From the NCBI RefSeq assembly GCF_937920395.1, contig NZ_CALEVF010000364.1, positions 1-7,500 on the forward strand: a stretch of DNA of 7,500 bases. Reading direction: 5' to 3'. This stretch comes from an uncultured Clostridium sp. GTDB taxonomy: Bacteria; Bacillota; Clostridia; Clostridiales; Clostridiaceae. This document shows, piece by piece, positions 1-4,899 of this stretch. Both the position numbers and the translations under genes were made by a program. How positions within the stretch are numbered: the stretch's first letter is position 1; each line of letters begins with the position of its first letter. The notes under the pieces are model-generated. The model ran no database searches, was not told the DNA's origin, and worked only from the letters and a program-made list of their open reading frames with translations.

Positions 1-50
1 TTTTCATTTTCTTGATCTTGAGTACTTTTTATTATTATAATTGGGTCCAT
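1..50 (-). CDS. 5' end of an unidentified gene, cut by the left window edge
   Basis: Only the first 16 codons are visible, reading MDPIIIIKSTQDQENE, and the frame stays open to the window edge. The start is chosen by its ribosome-binding site: AAAGGAGG on the minus strand (57-64) lies 7 bases before the ATG at 48-50. An earlier in-frame ATG at 54-56 is only one base from the GGAGG and so is unlikely. The gene is preceded by a large perfect inverted repeat that overlaps the start of the Shine-Dalgarno sequence. Too little is visible to name a product. Confidence 0.6.
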   Translation of the reverse strand, partial: MDPIIIIKSTQDQENE

Positions 51-61
51 TTCCATGCCTC

Positions 62-109
62 CTTTCTTTACTTTATAACACTAATTAGAGCACTATAAAG
101 TAAAGAAAG
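62..109. promoter_or_regulatory. 16-bp perfect inverted repeat upstream of the partial gene
   Basis: The arms at 62-77 and 94-109 are exact reverse complements, separated by 16 bases. On the minus strand the downstream arm ends TAAAGAAAG and runs straight into the GAGG of the ribosome-binding site. The repeat could be an operator for a dimeric repressor or an mRNA hairpin affecting ribosome access. No clear promoter consensus stands out, though TTTACT and TTATAA elements lie inside the arms. There is no T-tract, so it is not a typical terminator. Confidence 0.6.
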
Positions 110-383
110 TTACAATTTATTTGATTATTCTTTATTACATTTGAAAATTACTTTGCTTTATCTATTTCACACACTTATTTATTATCTTTTTTATCAACTA
201 ATCGGCGGCAAAAGTTCAATTCTGTTAACCACCAGGTTTATTGCTTCCACTAGATGCATAATATCAAGGTTTACTTATATTAATTTTAATTTAATCATTA
301 TCATTATAAGTAAGTTGTTTTTTTACATCATCACTCAAACATCTAATAATATCACGTCTAGTAATCGCTATAGGTTATATTTT
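110..383. other. Non-coding stretch with a possible decayed minus-strand reading frame
   Basis: I see no convincing gene here. The plus-strand open frame at 141-395 is a run of I, L, F, T and Y with no ribosome-binding site and reads as chance. On the minus strand two short stretches look more protein-like. One ends SDDVKKQLTYNDND followed by a stop near 295; the other, at 194-259, reads MHLVEAINLVVNRIELLPPI then S and a stop. They lie in different frames with stops between them. They may be remains of a degraded gene, or chance. Confidence 0.2.
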
Positions 384-411
384 ACAACAATTTAATCGAA
401 AAAATTGTTGT
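384..411. repeat. 10-bp inverted repeat upstream of the XRE promoter
   Basis: ACAACAATTT (384-393) and AAATTGTTGT (402-411) are perfect reverse complements with an 8-base spacer. The right arm overlaps the first of the 10-bp tandem repeats of the XRE promoter. It may be part of the same operator, or a weak hairpin terminator. Confidence 0.45.
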
Positions 412-443
412 GTTTTGTTGTGTTTTGCTGTATTTTAGATAAT
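407..443 (+). promoter_or_regulatory. Promoter with three 10-bp operator-like tandem repeats
   Basis: A promoter is visible: TTGTTG (415-420), 17-base spacer, GATAAT (438-443). Three head-to-tail 10-mers cover its -35 box and spacer: GTTGTGTTTT (407-416), GTTGTGTTTT (417-426) and GCTGTATTTT (427-436). A 10-bp period puts each copy on the same face of the helix. Binding there would block RNA polymerase, so autorepression by the downstream XRE protein is the natural inference. Confidence 0.6.
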
Positions 444-462
444 AAAAAGGAAGTGTGGAAAT

Positions 463-714
463 ATGTATAAAATTACACTTAAATTACAACAGATGAGAAA
501 TCTTAAGCATATGACACAAAAGAGATTAGCATTTTTAGCAAATATATCCCAAGGCCATATTAGTGAGTTAGAAACAGGTAATAAAAGTCCTACATTAAAA
601 ACTGTGGAAGGTCTAGCTGATGCACTTAAAACCTCCCCATGTGATTTATTAGAGGTAGATACCTTTAAAAATGAGAATAAAATAAGGTTAAACTGGAAGC
701 GGCTAGAGAAGTAG
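463..714 (+). CDS. XRE-family helix-turn-helix transcriptional regulator
   Basis: This is an 83-residue single-domain protein of the Cro/CI (HTH_3) type. The DNA-binding unit spans about residues 8-64. TQKRLAFLANIS (18-29) forms the first helix and turn, QGHISELETG (30-39) the recognition helix with the usual S-x-LE-x-G pattern, and LADALKTSPCDLL (51-63) the closing helices. There is no sensor or oligomerization domain beyond about 20 C-terminal residues. The start ATG has a modest AAGGAAG site 9-10 bases upstream. The promoter just upstream carries three 10-bp repeats, suggesting autoregulation. Its wider target is unknown; plasmid and phage XRE proteins of this size usually control a neighbouring operon, conjugation or copy number. 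No neighbour is co-transcribed with it, as the sequence downstream appears decayed. Confidence 0.88.
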   Translation: MYKITLKLQQMRNLKHMTQKRLAFLANISQGHISELETGNKSPTLKTVEGLADALKTSPCDLLEVDTFKNENKIRLNWKRLEK

Positions 715-870
715 GTGTAAATCTTACGAGGCTTACAAAATAAATTTATAATAGAATATTAAAAGTGAAAGAAAATAGCATAGCGTATTTGTTAGACTTC
801 TTTAAAAAGCAAAGTGAAAGTAACACAACTGTAAATGTGTTACTTTCACATTGGCCATATTGCTCATTCC
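676..870 (+). pseudogene. Possible decayed coding sequence after the XRE gene
   Basis: Two protein-like stretches occur in different frames without usable starts. One overlaps the end of the XRE gene in another frame (KLEAAREVGVNLTRLTK, then TAA at about 739-741). The other follows a GTG at 765 (KENSIAYLLDFFKKQSES, continuing to a TAA near 873). Neither has a ribosome-binding site. The first vaguely recalls the end of CcdA-like or other small DNA-binding proteins. I read this as a frameshifted remnant, but chance cannot be excluded. Confidence 0.22.
814..849. terminator. 14-bp perfect hairpin downstream of the XRE gene
   Basis: GTGAAAGTAACACA (814-827) and TGTGTTACTTTCAC (836-849) are exact reverse complements with an 8-base loop. 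No T-tract follows on either strand, so a factor-independent terminator is not well supported. A protein-binding palindrome is equally possible. It lies between the plus-strand XRE gene and the converging toxin-antitoxin operon. Confidence 0.4.
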
Positions 871-886
871 TTTAAAAATTTATTTT

Positions 887-931
887 GAATGTAACATGAC
901 GTTGACTTGTAACATTGAATGTATCATAACG
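887..931. repeat. Imperfect 15-bp direct repeat, 30-bp spacing
   Basis: GAATGTAACATGACG (887-901) and GAATGTATCATAACG (917-931) match at 13 of 15 positions. The core TGTAACAT also occurs at 908-915, giving three copies (the last reads TGTATCAT). No gene start is nearby, so the role is unknown. Confidence 0.4.
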
Positions 932-948
932 ATCAAAATTCATTGCAT

Positions 949-977
949 AAAAAAAAGAAGGTGTTAACCCTCTTTTT
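949..977 (-). terminator. Intrinsic terminator of the toxin-antitoxin operon
   Basis: On the minus strand a 10-bp stem is formed by 968-977 and 952-961, with one G-U pair and a 6-base loop. A run of about eight T follows. It begins about 12 bases after the toxin stop codon. A nearly identical sequence lies at 2367-2390. Confidence 0.75.
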
Positions 978-988
978 ATCTTTTAAAG

Positions 989-1246
989 TTAATGATAATG
1001 TCCTTTGCAACTTGCAACATAGATATTTTCATCATCAATACTATATATAAGTCTATGAACATCTGTTATTCTTCGGCTCCAATAACCGACCAGCTCATGC
1101 TTTAATGCTTCTGGCTTTCCTAAACCTTCATTTCCGTTTCTTTCAATATCTTTTATAAGTTCATTAATTTTTCTTAATATTTTTTTATCCTCTGACTGCC
1201 AATATATATAATGCTCCCATGATACCTCTGAAAAAATCTTATTCAT
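989..1246 (-). CDS. yoeB: YoeB-type toxin, ribosome-dependent mRNA interferase
   Basis: The product is an 85-residue RelE-superfamily toxin of the YoeB/Txe branch. Such toxins enter the ribosomal A site and cut mRNA when the antitoxin is lost. The family signature is nearly intact: GKPEALKHELVGYWSRRI, then HRLIY and C-terminal CKGHYH. Counting from the ATG at 1244-1246, Glu46, Arg65, His83 and Tyr84 fall exactly where E. coli YoeB has its catalytic residues, so it should be active. The length matches the family (84 residues in E. coli), with one extra C-terminal His. A TTG one codon upstream is possible but less likely. The ATG overlaps the antitoxin stop codon by 8 bases, giving translational coupling. 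The gene is second in the operon and is followed by an intrinsic terminator. Confidence 0.95.
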   Translation of the reverse strand: MNKIFSEVSWEHYIYWQSEDKKILRKINELIKDIERNGNEGLGKPEALKHELVGYWSRRITDVHRLIYSIDDENIYVASCKGHYH

Positions 1247-1493
1247 CAAGAAGTTCCTTTCTAATTCCCTTTCCCATTTTTAATTGGTTAATAGATTTCA
1301 ATAGTTCATTATAGTAAGTTGGATCACTTCTAACGTACAAATTTTCCATAAGGTTATTATATGCTGATTCAGATAACATAACTACGTTATCACCACGTTC
1401 GCGAGTAATAATAATGGTTTCAAAATCTTTTGTAGCTTTGTCACAATAATTTTTAAAATTCTGTCTTGCGTTCGAGTAACCTATAGCGATCAT
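1239..1493 (-). CDS. yefM: YefM-type antitoxin (Phd/YefM family)
   Basis: This 84-residue antitoxin neutralizes the YoeB-type toxin and represses the operon. The N-terminal half is the Phd/YefM DNA-binding and dimerization domain: YSNARQNFKNYCDKA (about 6-20), then the strand ETIIITRERGDNVVMLSE (25-42) and the helix AYNNLMENLYV. The C-terminal part (about 55-84) is the segment that usually binds the toxin. The start is the ATG at 1491-1493, which has a near-perfect GGAGGTGA site. A longer frame from 1511 runs through that site and the operator and is unlikely. It is first in the operon, and its stop overlaps the toxin start, which is typical for keeping antitoxin in excess. Being labile, such proteins stabilise plasmids by killing or stalling plasmid-free cells. 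Confidence 0.93.
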   Translation of the reverse strand: MIAIGYSNARQNFKNYCDKATKDFETIIITRERGDNVVMLSESAYNNLMENLYVRSDPTYYNELLKSINQLKMGKGIRKELLDE

Positions 1494-1506
1494 AAAATCA
1501 CCTCCA

Positions 1507-1543
1507 TGCATATATTGTACACTACTTTGTACAATATATGCAA
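1507..1543 (-). promoter_or_regulatory. yefM-yoeB promoter and palindromic operator
   Basis: Arms at 1507-1521 and 1528-1542 are exact 15-bp reverse complements with a 6-base spacer. Each contains TGTACA (1516-1521 and 1528-1533), with centres 12 bp apart. This matches the E. coli yefM-yoeB operator, where TGTACA cores are bound by YefM and YefM-YoeB. The promoter lies inside it: TTGCAT (minus strand, 1538-1543), 18-base spacer, TACAAT (1514-1519). Binding would therefore occlude RNA polymerase. Confidence 0.88.
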
Positions 1544-1597
1544 ATAATAATAATTGGGAATGATATTGATATTCTGAATATATTATAAAACAGTTAT

Positions 1598-2197
1598 TTA
1601 GACCATCTGATTATTTTTTTGAAGTTTAGCATACATAGTTTCTTGCTGCTTCGTTGTAAATTGAAAATATATTAATGTATTTGTCACAGATTTATGGCCC
1701 AAATAGTATTGCAATTCTTTTATATCAATTTCGGATTCTGCCAAATGCACCGCAGCCGTATGTTTTAAGGTATGGAAATGATATTTTTCTATATCGCTTA
1801 TTTTAGCTAAATGACAATATTTCTTCATCAAAACATCTAAAGTCTTACGAGAAATCGGTTTTTTCTCCTGGCTTAAAAACAAAACTTGCTGATTATCACA
1901 AATCTCATTTTGCCTAATATATTTATTTAAAATTTTTATTGTCTCTTGATCCAATCTTATGGTGTTATTATTGCTCCCCTTAAGCCTGTGACAATACATT
2001 TCTCCTCTTGTCTTATTATAATCCTCTAAATGTATTAACCCAACCTCAGAAGCTCTTAAAGCACATCTGTATGCTATTCTAAAAATAGCTAGGTTCCTTA
2101 ATGCGTGTATGCTATTATCTTTTTCTATAAATTTAAAAACATTTTTCATTTCCAACTGGGTAAGATATTTTACTTTCTCTTCATTTTCTTTCATCAT
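1598..2197 (-). CDS. Tyrosine recombinase, catalytic domain only
   Basis: This 199-residue protein is a lambda-integrase-type (Phage_integrase) catalytic domain without the usual N-terminal core-binding domain. Its size is like FimB, FimE and other DNA-inversion recombinases. The active-site residues are Arg48 in CALRASEVG, Lys73 in RLKGSNN, His142 in FHTLKHTAAVHLAE, His168 in YLGHKS and the nucleophile Tyr177 in TLIYFQ. The usual second arginine of the H-x-L-R-H box is Lys145. This may be a feature of its subfamily, but it departs from the textbook active site. The ATG at 2195-2197 has a GAGGTG site 8 bases upstream; the second ATG is also possible. The upstream region holds 11-bp inverted repeats. 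Plausible roles are plasmid dimer resolution, cassette integration or inversion of a DNA segment; the substrate is not shown by sequence alone. Confidence 0.88.
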   Translation of the reverse strand: MMKENEEKVKYLTQLEMKNVFKFIEKDNSIHALRNLAIFRIAYRCALRASEVGLIHLEDYNKTRGEMYCHRLKGSNNNTIRLDQETIKILNKYIRQNEICDNQQVLFLSQEKKPISRKTLDVLMKKYCHLAKISDIEKYHFHTLKHTAAVHLAESEIDIKELQYYLGHKSVTNTLIYFQFTTKQQETMYAKLQKNNQMV

Positions 2198-2236
2198 AAT
2201 TTAAGCACCTCATTTCAAAAGATAGACCTTTTAACT

Positions 2237-2266
2237 ATTATGTCCAACTTTAAAATACCATGTTAA
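2237..2266 (-). promoter_or_regulatory. Probable promoter of the tyrosine recombinase gene
   Basis: On the minus strand: TTAACA (2261-2266), 18-base spacer, CATAAT (2237-2242). It lies about 40 bases before the recombinase start. The -10 box overlaps the left inverted repeat at 2240-2250, so whatever acts on that repeat should affect expression. Confidence 0.5.
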
Positions 2267-2326
2267 GTACCGATAATGCAAGTCTTAATCCACTTTCATA
2301 AAAGTATAATAGTATAAGTTGGACAT
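2240..2326. repeat. 11-bp inverted repeats flanking a 65-bp promoter-bearing segment
   Basis: ATGTCCAACTT (2240-2250) and AAGTTGGACAT (2316-2326) are exact reverse complements, 65 bases apart. The enclosed segment contains the recombinase -35 box on the minus strand and a consensus TATAAT (2305-2310) on the plus strand with only a weak -35. Being next to a recombinase gene, the repeats could be recombination sites for inversion, or a pair of regulatory binding sites. Confidence 0.55.
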
Positions 2327-2366
2327 TACATTAACCAAATATCTATTTAGTTAATATTGATTCAAT

Positions 2367-2393
2367 AAAAAAAGAAGGTATTAACCCTCTCTT
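2367..2393 (-). terminator. Second copy of the terminator-like sequence
   Basis: Bases 2367-2390 match 950-973 at 23 of 24 positions. On the minus strand they form a GC-containing stem with a loop of about 6 bases and a run of seven T. No intact gene ends just before it. The nearest candidate is a 33-codon open stretch without a start that stops near 2408 and reads like a short membrane segment ending YMIWKER. It may mark the end of a lost gene, or be half of a duplication. Confidence 0.5.
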
Positions 2394-2395
2394 AT

Positions 2396-2620
2396 ATAAT
2401 CTATCTATCTTTCTTTCCATATCATATAACTTGTTGATACATATAATAATATTAAAAGTAAAAAATAAATATTCTTTGAAATTTGAAATAAATAATTTTT
2501 ATATGATTAAGAGAAAACCATTCTTATATCTCTTCCACCCAATCAGAGTAAAGTATAAGATTTATCATAAAAACTAATTTAAAGTCCATAAGTAAAGTTT
2601 GCGTTACTGAAAAGGGCAAA
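2396..2620. other. Intergenic region without a recognisable gene
   Basis: The stretch is very AT-rich with short CTAT repeats at 2400-2411. A minus-strand open run of 33 codons (about 2408-2506) is rich in Leu, Ile and Tyr, ends YMIWKER and lacks a start codon and ribosome-binding site. I see no promoter, RNA gene or attachment site that I could defend. Confidence 0.35.
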
Positions 2621-2627
2621 TGTACCA

Positions 2628-2661
2628 ATAAAGGCGTATCACCTTGTTGATGCGCCTTTAT
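2628..2661 (-). terminator. Terminator hairpin after the small membrane protein gene
   Basis: Arms at 2628-2641 and 2648-2661 pair over 14 bp with one mismatch (a G-U pair in plus-strand RNA), around a 6-base loop. The hairpin starts 6 bases beyond the stop codon of the minus-strand gene. The T-tract is poor, but position and stem strength favour termination. Confidence 0.6.
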
Positions 2662-2666
2662 GAGAA

Positions 2667-3089
2667 TTATGACATATTCCAGTTAGGACTAATTGACTTT
2701 AGAAACGTATCGATTTTATTAGTGTTCAATCCACCTCTTATAACTCTATAATATTCCCCATTAATAATTACAGGAGAAACAAAAGTTATTTCCATTACTT
2801 TTTTATCATTATCATAAAATACTGCTGAATGTATCCAACCTGTTGATTTAGAGTTTCCCACTTTTTTTATAACATAGCCATTTAGATAACCCATAAATTC
2901 CTTGATTTTTTGCTTATCTTCAAGCATTAATGGTTTATTTCGCCCACCCCTACCATCATAAAATATTATTTTCGTAATATTATCAATATTTATGTTTGTC
3001 ACATCATTTATTTTTTTTCCCGTAAATCTAACGAATAAAAAACTTAATATTACAATTCCAATTAATATTATCAGTACCTTTTTTAACAT
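2667..3089 (-). CDS. Small membrane-anchored extracytoplasmic protein, function unknown
   Basis: I do not recognise the family with confidence. The product is 140 residues: a short positive N-terminus (MLKK), one hydrophobic segment at about 4-22, then about 118 mostly polar residues that should face outward. There is no lipobox Cys, so this is an uncleaved signal anchor rather than a lipoprotein. The soluble part looks like one alpha/beta domain (NITKIIFYDGRGG, a helix at 57-70, then strands at SAVFYDND, VMEITFV and YYRVIRGG). It recalls small Firmicutes domains of unknown function, such as those called DUF5301, but that link is a guess. The start at 3087-3089 is set by GAAGGGGG on the minus strand, 10 bases upstream; a longer frame to 3161 lacks such a site and runs through the promoters. 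It is transcribed divergently from the secreted peptidase gene. Confidence 0.75.
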   Translation of the reverse strand: MLKKVLIILIGIVILSFLFVRFTGKKINDVTNINIDNITKIIFYDGRGGRNKPLMLEDKQKIKEFMGYLNGYVIKKVGNSKSTGWIHSAVFYDNDKKVMEITFVSPVIINGEYYRVIRGGLNTNKIDTFLKSISPNWNMS

Positions 3090-3127
3090 TATATATATTC
3101 CCCCTTCTATAATAATTACAGTTAACA

Positions 3128-3156
3128 TAGATATTTTTCTTATTGTAATATGTAAA
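3128..3156 (-). promoter_or_regulatory. Probable promoter of the membrane protein gene
   Basis: Minus strand: TTTACA (3151-3156), 17-base spacer, TATCTA (3128-3133), about 40 bases before the start codon. It overlaps the plus-strand promoter at 3143-3171, so the two divergent genes probably compete or are controlled together. Confidence 0.45.
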
Positions 3157-3171
3157 AACATAACATATAAT
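3143..3171 (+). promoter_or_regulatory. Promoter of the secreted C39-like peptidase gene
   Basis: TTGTAA (3143-3148), 17-base spacer, TATAAT (3166-3171), close to the vegetative consensus. The spacer holds a small palindrome, TATGT then AAAA then ACATA (3149-3162), a possible regulator site. An 80-base untranslated leader would follow. Confidence 0.7.
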
Positions 3172-3183
3172 GATATTTATGGC

Positions 3184-3217
3184 AATTTAGTTTTTTTTTA
3201 CAATATGTAACTAAATT
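3184..3217 (+). promoter_or_regulatory. Inverted repeat in the peptidase leader
   Basis: AATTTAGTT (3184-3192) and AACTAAATT (3209-3217) are perfect reverse complements with a 16-base T-rich loop. It lies between the promoter and the ribosome-binding site, and may be a regulatory mRNA hairpin or an operator. Confidence 0.4.
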
Positions 3218-3250
3218 TAAACCGAAATAATGATGGGGAGTGATTTATTT

Positions 3251-4408
3251 ATGAATAAAAAGATTAAAAACCTACTAAGTACACTTTTATTAACAATTTT
3301 TATTTCTAGTATCGGCAATTATGCAACAGGTGTACAAGCCTCCGCTATTGACAATATATCCACGATTAGCACAATAGCTAAAAATACGCCAAAATATTTA
3401 CTTGGAAATACTAGTGAAGATTGGAATGCTGTTTCAATAATAAATAATAGGCCACTTTATGATTTTAATAACAAGTTAATTGCATATAGTGTAGATTTAA
3501 AGAATAAAATAAATGATGAAAAAGCATACGTAATTGTTAGTGTAAATGAAGAGGATGAACCAATTATAGAGTTTGCCATAGGACATTTTTCTCCATATGA
3601 TAAAGTGGATGAGAATTCACAAACTTGCATTTATGATGGTGTTTTAAGTTATTATTCAAAGCAAATCCAGGCTTCAACCACAAAATATTATGACATAAAT
3701 AAAAACTATGAATTAGGAGATTTAGCAGCTCAAGATCTTATATCTTCTTCTAAAAACAAACGTTATACTTCATTAAATCCAATTAAGTCAAAAGAAACAA
3801 GAAATAAATTAATGTCAACCAATAATATCAATAATGCGGATGTTTCAAATACAAAAGCAATAATAAACAATCTTGCAACTGCAAGTACGAGTAAAATATT
3901 AAGTGTACCAAGATATCAATGGTATAAAGGATGTGCACCTACTTCCGCTGCCATGGTAATTAAATATAATTATTCTTCTTCTTATGTTTCAACTGTTAGT
4001 TCAACTACTTTAATTGCCAAATTAGCAACTAATATGTATACAAACTCTGCTGGAAGTACATATACTACTAATTTACCTAGTGGTGTAATTGCTACCATGG
4101 TTGCTTATGGTGTATCGTCACACTGTTACAATGATACCTCCGGTTCTGGAAAGGCTGGAAATACATTTGCTGAGTATTGTTCAGAAATTAATAGTAATAA
4201 ATCACTAGAAGTTAGTTTATTTGGTAATACTACCCCCACTACAGCTTATCCTTCTGGTTTTGGCGATCACAGTGTGGCAGGAATAGGTTACTCTACTTAT
4301 AATGGCAGCTATGAAATTGTTAACGATACATCAGTTTCTGATGGTGCTATATATTGTAATTATAATAGTTCTTCATTTGGAACCCCCTGGTATACTTATT
4401 TCCATTAG
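3251..4408 (+). CDS. Secreted C39-like cysteine peptidase with N-terminal pro-region
   Basis: The product has 385 residues. Residues 1-30 are a Sec signal peptide: KKIK, a hydrophobic core (8-21) and likely cleavage after VQA (30) or ASA (32). Residues about 33-215 form a pro-region-like part with an EDWNAVSIINNRPLYDFNN stretch and an acidic strand-rich section, then a low-complexity N/S/T/K linker (about 165-215). Residues about 218-385 are a Peptidase_C39_2-like papain-fold domain. It has Cys228 in KGCAPTSAAMV, His340 in GDHSVAGIGYS and Asp359 in EIVNDT, the expected Cys-His-Asp set. There is no ABC transporter, LPXTG or cell-wall repeat, so it is probably free in the medium. The start at 3251 follows GGGGAG (3235-3240) by 10 bases; the upstream ATGs overlap that site. 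Substrate unknown: host proteins, rival bacteria or peptide processing are all possible. Confidence 0.85.
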   Translation: MNKKIKNLLSTLLLTIFISSIGNYATGVQASAIDNISTISTIAKNTPKYLLGNTSEDWNAVSIINNRPLYDFNNKLIAYSVDLKNKINDEKAYVIVSVNEEDEPIIEFAIGHFSPYDKVDENSQTCIYDGVLSYYSKQIQASTTKYYDINKNYELGDLAAQDLISSSKNKRYTSLNPIKSKETRNKLMSTNNINNADVSNTKAIINNLATASTSKILSVPRYQWYKGCAPTSAAMVIKYNYSSSYVSTVSSTTLIAKLATNMYTNSAGSTYTTNLPSGVIATMVAYGVSSHCYNDTSGSGKAGNTFAEYCSEINSNKSLEVSLFGNTTPTTAYPSGFGDHSVAGIGYSTYNGSYEIVNDTSVSDGAIYCNYNSSSFGTPWYTYFH

Positions 4409-4496
4409 TATGTAACCTTTTTCTTCTAAATAAAACCTATATTGAGTATAAGAAAGTTATTCCTGATTTTTTCCCTTTTCAAGTACATCTAATTAC

Positions 4497-4549
4497 ACAC
4501 AAAAAAACTACATCATAGAGAACAGTCCTATGATGTAGTTTTTTTGTGT
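4497..4549. terminator. 22-bp perfect bidirectional terminator hairpin
   Basis: Arms at 4497-4518 and 4528-4549 are exact reverse complements around a 9-base loop. The GC-containing inner stem (CTACATCATAG) is flanked by seven A on the left and seven T on the right, so it can terminate in both directions. It lies 88 bases after the peptidase stop codon and just before the integrase remnant. Confidence 0.88.
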
Positions 4550-4581
4550 AGAATACTTGTAGCATATCTATTACCTATTCC

Positions 4582-4899
4582 TTAAAAATAGAGATAGATA
4601 AATATATTAAATTAATGTCGGATGAAGAATACTTATTCCAGAGTAGAAAAGGCGGAAATAAGCCCATTAGTAGAGTCCAGGCATATCGAATACTTAATAA
4701 TGCAGCTAAGCATGTTAGACTTCAAGAAGTAGGCACTCACACCTTAAGAAAGACCTTTGGCTATTGACATTATAACCAAAATAAAGATGTTGCATTACTT
4801 CAACAAATATTTAATCATTCCTCACCTAGTGTTACTTTAAGATATATTGGAATTAATGAAGATATAAAAGATAAGAGCATAGAGAATTTCTATCTATAG
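4582..4899 (+). pseudogene. Remnant of a phage-type tyrosine integrase (C-terminal part, with in-frame TGA)
   Basis: The frame reads LKIEIDKYIKLMSDEEYLFQ and continues SRKGGNKPISR to GTHTLRKTFGY. A TGA at 4765-4767 then interrupts it, and it resumes HYNQNKDVALLQQIFNHSSP and SVTLRYIGINEDIKDK, ending at TAG 4897-4899. This is the C-terminal half of an integrase catalytic domain, with H-x-L-R in HTLRK, the NH of FNHSS and Tyr in LRYIG. At the TGA such integrases usually have Trp (TGG), so one G-to-A change explains it. The N-terminal half, including the first catalytic Arg, is missing and no homology is seen before about 4582, where the terminator hairpin lies just upstream. It cannot encode a working integrase. 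It is a different lineage from the recombinase at 1598-2197 and suggests a past integration event. Confidence 0.85.

Noticed and set aside
141..395. 84-codon plus-strand open frame
   Set aside because: Low-complexity I/L/F/T composition, no ribosome-binding site and no domain pattern; long open frames in such AT-rich DNA arise by chance.
946..2393. Insertion sequence or transposon bounded by repeats
   Set aside because: The flanking 24-bp sequences are in direct, not inverted, orientation and there is no transposase; only a recombinase-linked cassette remains possible.
2992..3210. 72-codon plus-strand open frame
   Set aside because: It lies opposite the membrane protein gene and runs through both divergent promoters; its hydrophobic look mirrors the opposite strand.
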